From Streptomyces akebiae (GTDB taxonomy: Bacteria > Actinomycetota > Actinomycetes > Streptomycetales > Streptomycetaceae): DNA of 64,000 nucleotides. The DNA lies in the NCBI RefSeq assembly GCF_019599145.1, contig NZ_CP080647.1, positions 6,138,001 through 6,202,000 on the forward strand, read 5' to 3'. Each line of letters opens with the position of its first letter. Positions within the stretch are counted from its first letter, which is position 1. This document shows, piece by piece, positions 1-9,979 of the stretch. The translations under genes were made by a program, and so were the position numbers. The notes under the pieces were generated by a model. It searched no databases and was not told where the DNA came from. It saw only the letters and a program-made list of their open reading frames with translations.

Positions 1-23
1 CCGCCGCTGGCCCTACGACCGTA

Positions 24-60
24 TTGACTAGCTCTATTCATCAAGTCAGGATGTGAATAG
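24..60 (+). promoter_or_regulatory. hutU promoter with overlapping operator candidate
   Basis: A -35-like TTGACT (24-29) is followed after 17 bases by CAGGAT (47-52), a plausible vegetative promoter. The inverted repeat CTATTCA (34-40) / TGAATAG (54-60) brackets the -10 box with a 13-base spacer, the geometry expected of a repressor site. hut genes are inducible in many bacteria, so this probably mediates induction. The regulator is not in the window. Seen: the motifs. Inferred: their function. Confidence 0.55.
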
Positions 61-85
61 TTGCTGTAAAACGAGGAGGCAGACC

Positions 86-1750
86 GTGTCAGGACCCCGC
101 CCCGTTCGAGCGCCGCGCGGTACGGAACTCAGCACCCTGGGCTGGCAGCAGGAAGCAGCCCTGCGCATGCTCCAGAACAACCTCGACCCCGAGGTCGCCG
201 AGCACCCCGACAAGCTCGTCGTCTACGGCGGCACGGGCAAGGCCGCCCGCGACTGGCGCTCCTTCGACGCCATGGTCCGCACCCTGAGGACCCTCAAGCA
301 GGACGAGACCATGCTGGTCCAGTCCGGCCGCCCCGTCGGCGTCATGCAGACCCACGAGTGGGCCCCCCGTGTCCTCATCGCCAACTCCAACCTCGTCGGC
401 GACTGGGCCAACTGGCAGGAGTTCCGCCGGCTGGAACAGCTCGGGCTGACCATGTACGGGCAGATGACCGCCGGTTCCTGGATCTACATCGGCACCCAGG
501 GCATCCTCCAGGGCACCTACGAGACCTTCGCTGCCGTCGCCGCCAAGAAGTTCGACGGCACCCTCGCCGGGACGATCACCCTCACCGCCGGCCTCGGCGG
601 CATGGGCGGCGCCCAGCCCCTCGCCGTGACCATGAACGACGGCGTCGCGATCTGCGTCGACTGCGACCCCCGCGCCATCGAGCGCCGCATCGAGCACCGC
701 TACCTCGACGTGAAGGCCGACTCCCTGGACCACGCCCTCCAGCTGGCCGTCGAGGCGCGTGACGCCCGCCGCCCCCTCTCCATCGGCGTCCTCGGCAACG
801 CCGCCGACCTCGTCCCCCGGCTCCTCGCCATGGGCGCCCCCATCGACATCGTCACCGACCAGACCTCCGCCCACGACCCGCTGGCGTACCTCCCGGTGGA
901 CGTCGACTTCGACGACATGGCGTCGTACGCGGCGAAGGACCCGGCCGGCTTCACCACGCGCGCCCGCGAGTCCATGGCCCGGCACGTCGAGGCCATGGTC
1001 GGCTTCCTGGACGCCGGAGCGGAGGTCTTCGACTACGGCAACTCCATCCGGGGCGAGGCCCAACTCGCCGGCTACGAGCGGGCGTTCGCCTTCCCCGGCT
1101 TCGTCCCCGCCTACATCCGGCCGCTGTTCTGCGAGGGCAAGGGCCCCTTCCGGTGGGCGGCCCTCTCCGGCGACCCCGCCGACATCGCCAGGACCGACAG
1201 GGCGATCCTCGACCTGTTCCCCGAGAACGAGTCCCTGCACCGCTGGATCAGGATGGCCGGCGAGCGTGTCCACTTCCAGGGCCTCCCGGCCCGCATCTGC
1301 TGGCTCGGCTACGGCGAGCGCGACAAGGCCGGTGAGCGGTTCAACGACATGGTCGCCTCCGGAGAGCTGGCCGCGCCGCTCGTGATCGGACGCGACCACC
1401 TCGACAGCGGCTCCGTCGCTTCCCCCTACCGCGAGACCGAGGCCATGCTCGACGGCTCCGACGCGATCGCCGACTGGCCGCTGCTGAACGCGATGGTCAA
1501 CGTGGCCTCCGGAGCGTCCTGGGTGTCCCTGCACCACGGCGGTGGCGTGGGCATGGGCCGCTCCATCCACGCCGGCCAGGTGACCGTGGCGGACGGCACG
1601 AAGCTCGGGGGCGAGAAGCTCCGCCGGGTCCTCACCAACGACCCCGGGATGGGCGTGATCCGCCACGTCGACGCGGGCTACGACATCGCGGAGTCCGTCG
1701 CCGACGAGCGGGGCGTACGGGTACCGATGCGCGAGGGCGGCGAGGCGTGA
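86..1750 (+). CDS. hutU: urocanate hydratase
   Basis: HutU hydrates urocanate to imidazolonepropionate, the second step of histidine degradation, using tightly bound NAD+ as an electrophile in the cytosol. The 554-residue product is full length for the family. It carries the Gly-rich NAD-binding stretch [10 protein letters not shown] (about residue 170) with the following [12 protein letters not shown] segment, and the [12 protein letters not shown] region holding the expected catalytic Cys. A GTG start at 86 is preferred because GAGGAGG lies at 73-79; an in-frame ATG at 53 lacks a ribosome site. It is the first gene of a tightly coupled hut operon, and the next gene overlaps it by four bases (GTGA). 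hutH (histidine ammonia-lyase) is not in the window. Confidence 0.97.
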   Translation: MSGPRPVRAPRGTELSTLGWQQEAALRMLQNNLDPEVAEHPDKLVVYGGTGKAARDWRSFDAMVRTLRTLKQDETMLVQSGRPVGVMQTHEWAPRVLIANSNLVGDWANWQEFRRLEQLGLTMYGQMTAGSWIYIGTQGILQGTYETFAAVAAKKFDGTLAGTITLTAGLGGMGGAQPLAVTMNDGVAICVDCDPRAIERRIEHRYLDVKADSLDHALQLAVEARDARRPLSIGVLGNAADLVPRLLAMGAPIDIVTDQTSAHDPLAYLPVDVDFDDMASYAAKDPAGFTTRARESMARHVEAMVGFLDAGAEVFDYGNSIRGEAQLAGYERAFAFPGFVPAYIRPLFCEGKGPFRWAALSGDPADIARTDRAILDLFPENESLHRWIRMAGERVHFQGLPARICWLGYGERDKAGERFNDMVASGELAAPLVIGRDHLDSGSVASPYRETEAMLDGSDAIADWPLLNAMVNVASGASWVSLHHGGGVGMGRSIHAGQVTVADGTKLGGEKLRRVLTNDPGMGVIRHVDAGYDIAESVADERGVRVPMREGGEA

Positions 1751-3090
1751 CCCGAAGCGAGAGCGGACGCGACGGCGGCTCCCCGGTGAAGGCCGAGGGC
1801 TCGTCGCCGTCCGCGGCTCAGGCCGGGCGGGGCGGCGCCCCGCAGACCGTGCGGCAGCCCGTCCACGGCGCCTCCTTCCACGAGATGTGGCGGGATCTCC
1901 GTCCCATCGGGCGGCATGCCGACTCCGGCGGGTACCGGCGGTTCGCGTGGACCGGGGCCGATGCCGAATGCCGGGCCTGGTTCGAGGAACAGGCCCGCGA
2001 CCGGGGCCTGCACTACGAGGTCGACCGCAACGGGAACCAGTGGGCCTGGCTCGGCGATCCCGCCGCCGGGGACGCCGTCGTCACCGGGTCCCATCTCGAC
2101 TCCGTACCCGACGGCGGCGCCTTCGACGGCCCCCTCGGCGTCGTGTCGTCCTTCGCCGCGCTCGACGAACTCCGCGCCCGGGGTGCCCGGTTCGACAAGC
2201 CCCTCGCCGTCGTCAACTTCGGCGACGAGGAGGGCGCCCGGTTCGGGCTGGCCTGCGTGGGATCCCGACTGGCCGCCGGGCGGCTGACCGTCGAGCAGGC
2301 GGGGCGGCTGACCGACGGGGACGGCGTCACGCTGCCGCAGGCGATGGAAGCCGCCGGATACGACCCGGAGGGCATCGGGCCGGACCCGGAGCGGCTCGCA
2401 CGGATCGGCGCGTTCGTCGAACTGCACGTCGAGCAGGGCCGGGCCCTGGACCTGTCGGGCGACGCCGTCGGCATCGCCAGCTCCATCTGGCCGCACGGAC
2501 GCTGGCGGTTCGACTTCCGCGGCGAGGCCAACCACGCGGGCACGACACGACTCGTGGACCGCCGGGACCCCATGCTGTCGTACGCGGAGACCGTGCTCGC
2601 CGCCCGCCGGGAGGCACGGCTGGCCGGCGCCGTCGCCACCTTCGGCAAGATCTCCGTCGAGCCGAACGGCGTCAACGCCATCCCCTCCCTCGTGCGCGGC
2701 TGGCTCGACTCCCGCGCCGAGGACCAGACGACGCTGGACACGGTCGTCCGCGCGATCGAGGAGGCGGCCCGCGACTACGCCCAGGAGCACGGGATCGAAC
2801 TGGACGTCGTCCGGGAGTCCTTCACGCCCGTCGTCGAGTTCGAACACGCCCTGCGGGACGAGCTCGCCCGCATCCTGGGCCGGGACACGGCCGATCTGAA
2901 GGTGCCGGTGCTCGGGACAGGCGCCGGACACGACGCCGGGATCCTCTCCGGGACCGTCCCGACCGCCATGCTGTTCGTACGCAACCCGACGGGCGTCTCG
3001 CACTCCCCGGCCGAGCACGCCGCCGAGGACGACTGCCTGGCCGGGGTGACCGCGCTCGCCGACGTACTGGAAGGGCTGGCCCGCAGGTGA
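1747..3090 (+). CDS. M20-family amidohydrolase annotated as allantoate amidohydrolase; possibly the N-formylglutamate-hydrolysing step of the hut pathway
   Basis: This 447-residue protein belongs to the Zn-dependent M20 amidase family (allantoate amidohydrolase / N-carbamoyl-amino-acid hydrolase). Metal-ligand regions are visible: [11 protein letters not shown] near residue 114, DEEGARFG near 159, ELHVEQG near 226 and a C-terminal SHSPAEH near 418. It is translationally coupled on both sides, overlapping hutU and hutF by GTGA. In a pathway that uses HutF, N-formylglutamate must still be hydrolysed by a HutG-type enzyme, and no HutG-like gene is seen here. I infer that this enzyme may fill that role rather than act on allantoate. 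The first ~40 residues are a low-complexity extension not typical of the family. Confidence 0.85.
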   Translation: MTRSESGRDGGSPVKAEGSSPSAAQAGRGGAPQTVRQPVHGASFHEMWRDLRPIGRHADSGGYRRFAWTGADAECRAWFEEQARDRGLHYEVDRNGNQWAWLGDPAAGDAVVTGSHLDSVPDGGAFDGPLGVVSSFAALDELRARGARFDKPLAVVNFGDEEGARFGLACVGSRLAAGRLTVEQAGRLTDGDGVTLPQAMEAAGYDPEGIGPDPERLARIGAFVELHVEQGRALDLSGDAVGIASSIWPHGRWRFDFRGEANHAGTTRLVDRRDPMLSYAETVLAARREARLAGAVATFGKISVEPNGVNAIPSLVRGWLDSRAEDQTTLDTVVRAIEEAARDYAQEHGIELDVVRESFTPVVEFEHALRDELARILGRDTADLKVPVLGTGAGHDAGILSGTVPTAMLFVRNPTGVSHSPAEHAAEDDCLAGVTALADVLEGLARR

Positions 3091-4436
3091 CGGAGACGAC
3101 CTACTGGCTCGAACACGCCTGGCTCGGCTCGAACGTCGAGCCAGGCGTGGCCCTCACGGTGACCACCGACGGCTCCGACGGCCGCGTCACCGCCGTGCGC
3201 ACCGGGACGCCCACCCCGCCTCCGGGCGCGGTCGTCCTGCGCGGCCTGACCCTGCCCGGCCTCGCCAACGCCCACAGCCACGCCTTCCACCGCGCCCTGC
3301 GCGGCACCGTCCAGGTCGGCTCGGGCACCTTCTGGACCTGGCGCGAGGTCATGTACCGGGTGGCGGACCGGCTGACCCCGGACACCTACCACGCCCTGGC
3401 CCGCGCCGTGTACGCGGAGATGGCACTGGCCGGGATCACGGCCGTCGGCGAGTTCCACTATGTGCACCACGCTCCCGGCGGCACCCCGTACGCCGACCCG
3501 AACGCCATGGGCGAGGCGCTCATCGAGGCCGCCGCCGAGGCGGGCATCCGGATCACCCTCCTCGACACCGCCTACCTCTCCGCCGGCTTCGGCAAGGCGC
3601 CCGACCACCACCAACTCCGCTTCTCCGACGGCACGGCCGAGGCCTGGGCCGAACGCTGTTCAGTTCTCAAGGACCGGGATCACGCGCGGATCGGTGCGGC
3701 CGTGCACTCCGTACGGGCCGTGCCGGCCGGGCAGTTGGCGACGGTGGCGCGATGGGCCGAGGAACGGCGGGCCCCGCTCCATGTGCACCTGTCGGAACAG
3801 ACGGCGGAGAACGACGCCTGCCACGCGGCACACGGCTGCACCCCCACCCGGCTCCTCGCCGAGCACGGCGTGCTGGGCCCCCGCACCACCGGCGTCCACA
3901 ACACCCACCTCACCGACGAGGACATCGCCCTCATCGGCGACAGCGGCACCGGCACCTGTATGTGCCCCACCACCGAACGGGACCTCGCGGACGGCATCGG
4001 ACCGGCCGTCGCCCTGCAACGGGCGGGCTCCCCGCTCTCCCTCGGCTCCGACAGCCACGCCGTCGTCGACCTGCTCGAAGAGGCGCGCGCGATGGAGCTG
4101 AACGAGCGGCTGCGCACCCGCACCCGCGGACACTGGACGGCGGCGGCCCTCCTGCGGGCGGCCTCGGCCGACGGACACGCGGCGATCGGCTGGGACGACG
4201 CCGGTGCCCTGGAGACGGGCGCGCTCGCCGACTTCACGACGATCGCGCTCGACTCCGTCAGGACAGCGGGGCCGCTTCCACGGCTCGGTGCGGAGACGGC
4301 TGTATTCGCCGCGTCGGCGGCAGACGTGTCGCACACGGTGGTGGGAGGTCGGCACGTCGTACGGGACGGGGCGCACGCGCTCGTACCGGATGTGCCGAGA
4401 GCCCTCGCGGACGCCGTCGCCGCACTGCGCGGATGA
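3087..4436 (+). CDS. hutF: formimidoylglutamate deiminase
   Basis: HutF deiminates N-formimidoyl-glutamate to N-formylglutamate plus ammonia. The 449-residue product is an amidohydrolase-fold metalloenzyme. It has the family-specific segment [13 protein letters not shown] near residues 60-72 (first metal His pair), [11 protein letters not shown] near 231 and [15 protein letters not shown] near 319. The GTG start overlaps the previous stop (GTGA) and the stop overlaps an ATG (ATGA), so it is coupled in the operon. Presence of HutF rather than HutE/formiminoglutamase indicates the two-step route to glutamate and formate. Confidence 0.93.
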   Translation: MTETTYWLEHAWLGSNVEPGVALTVTTDGSDGRVTAVRTGTPTPPPGAVVLRGLTLPGLANAHSHAFHRALRGTVQVGSGTFWTWREVMYRVADRLTPDTYHALARAVYAEMALAGITAVGEFHYVHHAPGGTPYADPNAMGEALIEAAAEAGIRITLLDTAYLSAGFGKAPDHHQLRFSDGTAEAWAERCSVLKDRDHARIGAAVHSVRAVPAGQLATVARWAEERRAPLHVHLSEQTAENDACHAAHGCTPTRLLAEHGVLGPRTTGVHNTHLTDEDIALIGDSGTGTCMCPTTERDLADGIGPAVALQRAGSPLSLGSDSHAVVDLLEEARAMELNERLRTRTRGHWTAAALLRAASADGHAAIGWDDAGALETGALADFTTIALDSVRTAGPLPRLGAETAVFAASAADVSHTVVGGRHVVRDGAHALVPDVPRALADAVAALRG

Positions 4437-4513
4437 CCCCCGCCGGCCCGCCCGCGCGCCCGGCCCCCGACCCTGATTCCGAACCGACCGCCGACCAGGC
4501 AACCAAGGACGCC

Positions 4514-5728
4514 ATGAGCAGCCCGACGACCGACAGCCCCGCCCACTCGGCGAGCACCGCCAGCACGCTCATCACCAACATCGCTGCCCTGGTCACCAAC
4601 GACCCCTCTCTCGGGGACGGTTCCCCCCTCGGACTGATCCAGGACGCGGCCGTCGTCATCGACGGTGAACGCATCGCGTGGACCGGTGATCAAAGCAAAG
4701 CACCCGCCACTGACAATCGCGTCGACGCCGGTGGGCGGGCGGTGATCCCGGGCTTCGTGGACTCCCACTCCCACCTCGTCTTCGCGGGCGACCGGACCGC
4801 CGAGTTCAACGCCCGTATGTCCGGCCGGGCCTACAGCGCGGGCGGCATCCGTACGACCGTCGCCGCCACCCGCGCCGCCACCGACGAGGAACTGGAGGCC
4901 AACCTCACCCGTTACCTCCGCGAGGCACTCCGCCAGGGCACGACCACCTTCGAGACGAAGTCGGGTTACGGCCTGACCGTCGAGGACGAGGCACGGGCCC
5001 TGCGCATCGCCGCGCGGCACACGGACGAGGTGACGTACCTCGGCGCCCACATCGTCTCCCCCGACCACACCGAGGACCCCGCCGCGTACGTGGCCCTCGT
5101 CACCGGCGAGATGCTCGACGCCTGCGCCCCGTACGCCCGTTGGATCGACGTCTTCTGCGAGAAGGGCGCCTTCGACGGCGACCAGGCCCGCGCGATCCTC
5201 ACGGCGGGCAGGGCCAGGGGCCTGCACCCGCGCATCCACGCCAACCAGCTGTCGTACGGCCCCGGCGTCCAACTCGCCGTGGAACTGGACGCGGCGAGCG
5301 CGGACCACTGCACCCACCTCACCGACGCGGACGTGGACGCCCTCGCGCACAGCCGTACGGTCGCCACGCTCCTCCCCGGCGCCGAGTTCTCCACCCGCGC
5401 CCAGTGGCCGGACGCGCGCCGCCTCCTCGACGCGGGCGTCACCGTCGCCCTCTCCACCGACTGCAACCCGGGCTCGTCGTTCACCTCGTCCGTCCCCTTC
5501 TGCGTCGCCCTCGCCGTGCGGGACATGGGGATGACGCCGGACGAGGCCGTCTGGTCGGCCACGGCCGGGGGCGCCAGGGCGCTCCGCCGCGACGACATCG
5601 GCCGCCTCACGCCGGGCGCGTACGCCGACCTCGCGCTGCTGGACGCGCCCAGCCACGTCCATCTCGCCTACCGGCCGGGCGTCCCCCTGGTCACGGGCGT
5701 GTGGCGCAGGGGCGTACGCGTGCTCTGA
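4514..5728 (+). CDS. hutI: imidazolonepropionase
   Basis: HutI hydrolyses 4-imidazolone-5-propionate to N-formimidoyl-glutamate, feeding HutF. The 404-residue product has the amidohydrolase metal site [12 protein letters not shown] near residue 82, the substrate-region [10 protein letters not shown] near 241 and STDCNPGSS near 314. The ATG at 4514 is chosen because AAGGA lies four bases upstream. A second in-frame ATG at 4433 overlaps the hutF stop (ATGA) and would add 27 Pro/Asp-rich residues, so coupling from there is possible. Last gene of the operon; it converges with the next gene with only 22 bases between stops. Confidence 0.95.
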   Translation: MSSPTTDSPAHSASTASTLITNIAALVTNDPSLGDGSPLGLIQDAAVVIDGERIAWTGDQSKAPATDNRVDAGGRAVIPGFVDSHSHLVFAGDRTAEFNARMSGRAYSAGGIRTTVAATRAATDEELEANLTRYLREALRQGTTTFETKSGYGLTVEDEARALRIAARHTDEVTYLGAHIVSPDHTEDPAAYVALVTGEMLDACAPYARWIDVFCEKGAFDGDQARAILTAGRARGLHPRIHANQLSYGPGVQLAVELDAASADHCTHLTDADVDALAHSRTVATLLPGAEFSTRAQWPDARRLLDAGVTVALSTDCNPGSSFTSSVPFCVALAVRDMGMTPDEAVWSATAGGARALRRDDIGRLTPGAYADLALLDAPSHVHLAYRPGVPLVTGVWRRGVRVL

Positions 5729-5750
5729 CCGCGTCGGACGTGGACCGGTC

Positions 5751-8036
5751 TCAGCTGTGGACCGGCCCGGCGCCCGCGCGCCATCGTTGTCCGTCACGTC
5801 CGGACGCCTCGGCGAAGGAGACGGAGCCGAGCGCGTCCGGGGTCACGGCGTGCCCCGGCGCGATCGCCGGGCGGATCATTCCGCGGGAGTCGACCTCGAA
5901 CCGCAGGTTGTCGCCGTTGTCCCCGTCGAGCGAGTCACAGTCCCAGATGCCCACACCGTCGTCGGTCGCCCCTCGGCTGTCGAGGCACAGATCGGGATCG
6001 GCGAACGACTGCAGGGCGTCCCGGTGGGAGTCCAGCCGCCAGCGCTGGGTGGCGCGCGAGGAGCAGGTGGCCGTCACGACGTCGGTGCCCTTCTCCAACT
6101 CGCCCCGGATGTCCAGGCACAGGCCGGACGAGGCGTTCACCACCTGCGTGTAGGCACCGTTCAACGGGGGCCCGTACGGCAGTGACGGCTTCGTGGGGCC
6201 GGACGTCGACCGACTGGGGCTCGGGCTCGGGCTCTTCGTCGGCTTCTCCTTCTGCGGAGGCTTCGAGGGGCTCGCGGTCTCCGAGGGCGTCGGGGACGGT
6301 GCGGGGCTCGGCGGGACGGTCGGGGTCACAGCGCCCGAGGGAGGTACGGCGGGCGTACCGCCGGAACCCGCCTCGTCGTCGGACGACGAGCCGACCGAGC
6401 CCGAGAACACCAGGAACGCCAACAGCGGCGCCAGCGCCACCCCCAGGGCCACCGACGTCAGCGCGACCCGACGCGACGACGACCATGTGGCCCCCGACGC
6501 CCGGGCCCCGTCCCGCCCGCCGGCCCGGCCACCGACCCCGCCGGCCCGGCCACCGACCCCGGCGGAACCTGTCGTCCAGGCCCGGTCCACGCGCCCGGTC
6601 ACACCCGCCGTGCCTGGCCCGGGACCGGCCGACCTGCCGACTCGCGCGTCAGATCCGGGCTCGTCCCACGCCTCCGCGCCACCCCCCGTGCCGCCTCGGT
6701 CGCCGGGGCCGGGGGCGGCCCATGGCTCCGCTCCGGTCGGCGTGCGGGCCTGGTCGTCGACGCCGGGGCCCGGCCACGCCTCCGCCCCGGCCGACGAACC
6801 ACCCGGGTTCTCCGCTCCGGTGCCGCTCGCCGCTCGCTCTCTGCCACCGGCGTCGGAGCCGCCACCCGAGCCGCCTGCTCCGCCGGATCCTGATCCGGAG
6901 CCGAAGCCGGTCCCCGCCCAGGCCGCTGCCACAGAGGCAGAGGCCTGGGCAGCCGCAGCCGCAGCCGCAGCCGCAGCCGCAGCCGCCGAGCCCGTCCCCG
7001 CTTCTGCCCAGCCTCCCGCCCCGGACCCGGACCCCGGCGCTGTCCCCCTCCCGGCCCCAAGCCCCCGCTCCGCGCCCTCACCTGTCGCTTCCGCCCCGGC
7101 CCTGTCGCGCCCTCCGGTGCCGTCCCACGGCCCCGTACCGTCCCGGGCCCCGTCGTCACCCTCGGCCCGCGTGCCCGCGCCACCCCGCGCGTACGCCGTA
7201 CCGCCCCACGGCAGGAGCCCCTCCGCAAGGGTCGCGCGAGGGCTGTCGCGCAGGGCGCACAACTCCTCGTACGCGCCGGTGCAATGCGGGCAGTGCTCCA
7301 TGTGGGCTTGCAGATCGGTGCTGTGGCGCGGGGTGTCCGGCCGTACGGACTCCTCGATCAGTCGGCGGAAGTCCTGGCAGCGCGGGTCGTCGGAGGCGCC
7401 CAGGCGCACCCGCAGACAGGCTTGGCGCAGGGCGTGGAGCGCGGACTCCCGCTTGTACGTCACCTCGTCGGGCGTGACGCCGAGGAGCACGGCCGTGCGG
7501 GCGTCCGGTTCACGCTCCACGACGCCGTACCAGATGAGGCCCTGCGGCCGGGGCGGCAGCAGTTCGAACGCCGCGAGCAGGGGCGGGACGCGGCCGCCGG
7601 GGCCCGCCGTGTCCAGCACGACGCGCAGGGCGGGGGCGAGACCGGTCGCGCCACCGTCCGCGGACCAGCCGGCGGCGACCCGCGCGGTCAGCAGGAGCAG
7701 CCGATGGCGCCACGGGACGGTCGGCTCGATCCCCCGCGCCGTCTCCTTGGTGGCGACGGTGAACGCCTGCGTCGCCAACTCCCGTGCCGAGGACTCGCTC
7801 GCGGCGCACAGTCGGGCGTAGGCGAGGACCGAGGCGTGGTGGCGCTCGCGCAGTTCGCGCAGGGCCGTGTACGCGGTCGGCGAGTCGGAACGCAACAGCG
7901 CGGTGAGCCGCGCGTCCGACGCGTTCGCGTGCCGGTGCTCCAACCCACCGTCGGGGCGTGCGCCCGGCGCACCGGTGTCCTGCTGGTCCTCATGGCCGTC
8001 GTCGCCGCCGGGGCGCTCGTCCCGAGCCCGAGTCAT
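5751..8036 (-). CDS. sigma-like N-terminus / zinc-motif / transmembrane / ricin-domain fusion protein
   Basis: The 761-residue product joins several modules. Residues ~30-75 look like sigma region 2 and ~170-215 like sigma region 4 (ECF type). Around residue 245 lies an HMEHCPHC motif (HxxxCxxC, as in zf-HC2 anti-sigma factors). A long Gly/Ala/Pro linker of about 250 residues includes an alanine run. One membrane helix is near 525-548, followed by a Pro/Ser/Thr-rich outer linker. The C-terminal ~140 residues resemble a ricin-type beta-trefoil (CLDIRG, QRWRLD, CLDSRG, QRWR repeats). The start ATG has GGAGG upstream. It lies behind sigI on the same strand, separated by a hairpin. A surface-glycan sensor is inferred only. 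Confidence 0.8.
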   Translation of the reverse strand: MTRARDERPGGDDGHEDQQDTGAPGARPDGGLEHRHANASDARLTALLRSDSPTAYTALRELRERHHASVLAYARLCAASESSARELATQAFTVATKETARGIEPTVPWRHRLLLLTARVAAGWSADGGATGLAPALRVVLDTAGPGGRVPPLLAAFELLPPRPQGLIWYGVVEREPDARTAVLLGVTPDEVTYKRESALHALRQACLRVRLGASDDPRCQDFRRLIEESVRPDTPRHSTDLQAHMEHCPHCTGAYEELCALRDSPRATLAEGLLPWGGTAYARGGAGTRAEGDDGARDGTGPWDGTGGRDRAGAEATGEGAERGLGAGRGTAPGSGSGAGGWAEAGTGSAAAAAAAAAAAAAQASASVAAAWAGTGFGSGSGSGGAGGSGGGSDAGGRERAASGTGAENPGGSSAGAEAWPGPGVDDQARTPTGAEPWAAPGPGDRGGTGGGAEAWDEPGSDARVGRSAGPGPGTAGVTGRVDRAWTTGSAGVGGRAGGVGGRAGGRDGARASGATWSSSRRVALTSVALGVALAPLLAFLVFSGSVGSSSDDEAGSGGTPAVPPSGAVTPTVPPSPAPSPTPSETASPSKPPQKEKPTKSPSPSPSRSTSGPTKPSLPYGPPLNGAYTQVVNASSGLCLDIRGELEKGTDVVTATCSSRATQRWRLDSHRDALQSFADPDLCLDSRGATDDGVGIWDCDSLDGDNGDNLRFEVDSRGMIRPAIAPGHAVTPDALGSVSFAEASGRDGQRWRAGAGPVHS
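6949..6988. repeat. hexanucleotide repeat (GCAGCC units) encoding an alanine run
   Basis: About six tandem GCAGCC-type units lie within the linker of the ricin-domain membrane protein and encode a run of about 13 alanines on the minus strand. The unit length is a multiple of three, so copy-number changes would keep the frame and only alter linker length. Confidence 0.8.
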
Positions 8037-8194
8037 CCTCGTGCCTCCTCGCACCCCCGTGTCCGCCAGTCGGCTTCTGGCATACCGAACAGTCTGGCGC
8101 GTGACCATAGTGGCGGAAGGTGAACCGGGGGGAAGGGGTTTCTTGCGGTAAGGGGGTGAGAGGGAGTGAGACAGGGGTCGGGACGAGAACGGTT

Positions 8195-8240
8195 CGGCCG
8201 GGTACGTGAGGAGTGTCGTGACTCCCACCGCACCCGGCCG
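8195..8240 (-). terminator. hairpin behind the sigI gene
   Basis: The arms at 8195-8214 and 8221-8240 pair across nine bases at the base (CGGCCGGGT) and five at the tip (GGAGT), with mismatches between, and a six-base loop. It starts 26 bases past the sigI stop and lies before the ricin-domain gene, so it probably limits read-through. Confidence 0.55.
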
Positions 8241-8266
8241 ACTTGGATCTCCGAGAGCTCCGACGC

Positions 8267-9169
8267 TCACTCCTCCAGTGTCAGCCCCTTGCGCAGGCGT
8301 ACCAGCGTGCGGGACAGCAGTCGGGAGACGTGCATCTGGGAGATGCCCAGTTCGTCCCCGATCTCGGACTGCGTCATGCCGGCCACGAACCGCAGGGACA
8401 GGATCTTCCGGTCGCGCGGCGGCAGTTCGGCGATCAGCGGCTTCAGGGACTCGACGTACTCGATGCCTTCGAGGCCGTGGTCCTCGTAGCCGATCCGGTC
8501 CGCCAGGGCGCCCTCGGAGTCGTCCTCCTCGGGCTGGGCGTCCAGCGACGAGGCGGTGTACGCGTTCGACGCCGCCATGCCCTCGACGACCTCGTCGTTC
8601 GTCAGCCCGAGGCGCTCCGCCAGCTCTCCCACCGTCGGAGCGCGATCGAGCTTCTGCGCCAGCTCGTCGCCGGCCTTGGCCAGGTCGAGCCGCAGCTCCT
8701 GGAGTCTGCGCGGCACCCGCACGGACCAACTCGTGTCGCGGAAGAAACGCTTGATCTCGCCGACGATCGTCGGCATCGCGAACGTGGGGAACTCGACGCC
8801 CCTGCTCAGTTCGAAGCGGTCGATCGCCTTGATGAGGCCGATCGTGCCGACCTGGATGATGTCCTCCATGGGTTCGCTGCGCGAGCGGAACCGGGAGGCG
8901 GCGAACTTCACCAGGGCCAGGTTGAGTTCGACCAGGGTGTTGCGTACGTACGAGTACTCGTACGTGCCTTCCTCAAGGGATTCGAGCCGCTCGAAGAGGG
9001 TCTTGGACAGGGCTCGTGCGTCCACCGGTCCCACCTCGTCGTACGGGGGGATCTCCGGCAGATCGGCGAGCGCGTCGCCCGGATTGTGGGCGAGGTCGTC
9101 CTGCGTCTCTTCCGGGGCGGATGCCGACGTCGCCCTCTGGGTATGCGATGCGTCGAGCCGGGGTGACAT
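8267..9169 (-). CDS. sigI: SigB/SigF-family alternative sigma factor, SigI type
   Basis: A 300-residue group 3 sigma factor of the SigB/SigF/SigG family. Region 2 (LVKFAASRFRSRSEPMEDIIQ... then GTIGLIKAIDRFE) spans about residues 85-130, region 3 (APTVGELAERLGL) about 180-200, and region 4 (LPPRDRKILSLRF, SEIGDELGISQMHVSRLLSR) about 240-290. The start at 9169 is favoured by GGAGG five bases upstream; in-frame ATGs at 9181 and 9193 lack one. The gene is divergent from a STAS antagonist followed by a HATPase anti-sigma factor, the arrangement I recall for S. coelicolor sigI/arsI/prsI. Likely role: stress-type regulon controlled by partner switching. Confidence 0.9.
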   Translation of the reverse strand: MSPRLDASHTQRATSASAPEETQDDLAHNPGDALADLPEIPPYDEVGPVDARALSKTLFERLESLEEGTYEYSYVRNTLVELNLALVKFAASRFRSRSEPMEDIIQVGTIGLIKAIDRFELSRGVEFPTFAMPTIVGEIKRFFRDTSWSVRVPRRLQELRLDLAKAGDELAQKLDRAPTVGELAERLGLTNDEVVEGMAASNAYTASSLDAQPEEDDSEGALADRIGYEDHGLEGIEYVESLKPLIAELPPRDRKILSLRFVAGMTQSEIGDELGISQMHVSRLLSRTLVRLRKGLTLEE

Positions 9170-9273
9170 GATGTCCTCCATCGTTCTCGGCATATGGCCG
9201 CCGATGCCAATACGTGCACTGCGGTGTGCGGCGCCTCCAAAGCCGGCCGTGTCGATTGGTGTCAGTACTAGCC

Positions 9274-9300
9274 CTACCCGGTTTCCTGACGTCGTCGCAA
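9274..9300 (-). promoter_or_regulatory. candidate SigB-type promoter of sigI
   Basis: On the minus strand TTGCGA (9295-9300) is followed after 15 bases by GGGTAG (9274-9279). GGGTAY is the -10 motif of SigB-family promoters, so sigI may be autoregulated. The -35 match is weak. Confidence 0.35.
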
Positions 9301-9416
9301 GTGCCTCCTGTGGCGAAATGTCCCTTTGCGGGCGATTGTTCAGGTGTCGGGGAGTGTGGAGAAGGCGTAGTGTTCGAGGGCGAGTCAGCAGTCACGACGG
9401 TCGGGAGAGAGACGGC

Positions 9417-9785
9417 ATGGACCGTGGGACGGTCGGCAGCGCACAGTCGGGCCGACTACGGGTCGAGGTGCGGGAAGAGGGCCCCAGCGCCGTCGTGACC
9501 CCGGCGGGTGAGCTCGATCACCACACCGCCGATCTGTTGCGTGAGCCACTCGAGAGCTGCCTGGACAAGGGCTTCACACGTCTGGTGGTGGACTGCTCAC
9601 GCCTGGAGTTCTGCGACTCCACCGGGCTCAACGTCCTGCTGGGCGTGCGGCTGCGGGCGGAGTCGGCGGGCGGTGGTGTCCATCTGGCGGGAATGCTCCC
9701 GGCGGTGGCGCGGGTCTTCGAGATCACCGGGGCGGACGCGGTGTTCACCGTCCACGACACGCTTGAGGCCGCCCTGGGCGACTAG
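9417..9785 (+). CDS. arsI: STAS-domain anti-sigma factor antagonist (ArsI-like)
   Basis: A 122-residue single STAS domain protein of the SpoIIAA/RsbV family. The phosphorylatable serine lies in the CDSTG motif (about residue 69) after the VVDCSRLEF strand. When unphosphorylated, such proteins bind the HATPase anti-sigma factor and free the sigma factor. The ATG at 9417 has GGGAGAGA upstream. It is divergent from sigI, and the gene for the matching kinase/anti-sigma factor follows after 412 bases. The symbol is by analogy to the S. coelicolor sigI locus. Confidence 0.85.
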   Translation: MDRGTVGSAQSGRLRVEVREEGPSAVVTPAGELDHHTADLLREPLESCLDKGFTRLVVDCSRLEFCDSTGLNVLLGVRLRAESAGGGVHLAGMLPAVARVFEITGADAVFTVHDTLEAALGD

Positions 9786-9801
9786 GGCCGTGGCCGACCC
9801 G

Positions 9802-9821
9802 CCCGTGACCATCGTCACGGG
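9802..9821 (+). terminator. hairpin behind arsI
   Basis: Perfect eight-base stem CCCGTGAC/GTCACGGG with a four-base CATC loop, 17 bases past the arsI stop. There is no U-tract, as is common in Streptomyces. Confidence 0.5.
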
Positions 9822-9954
9822 TGGCGTCGCCCGGACCGGTCGGCGATGTCGCGTCGGTCACGGCGACGGCGTCGGGTCGGTGGCGTCGGCCGGTCGTGCG
9901 CCCCGGGTCGTCCCTCAGGTGTCGCACTCCGACCGCCGGGTTATTCGCGTCACA

Positions 9955-9979
9955 GGTTCTGTGCCGAAAACGTGGGTGT
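9955..9979 (+). promoter_or_regulatory. candidate SigB-like promoter for prsI
   Basis: GGTTC (9955-9959), 14 bases, then GGGTGT (9974-9979), close to the GNNTN-N14-16-GGGTAY pattern of SigB-family promoters but with G for A in the -10. It lies 219 bases before the anti-sigma gene. Confidence 0.3.

Noticed and set aside
1747..3090. Purine (allantoin) catabolism operon
   Set aside because: No allantoinase, urate or ureidoglycolate genes adjoin; the neighbours are all histidine-degradation genes.
6949..6988. Repeats resembling a CRISPR or minisatellite
   Set aside because: They are six-base in-frame units encoding alanine inside a protein linker, without spacers.
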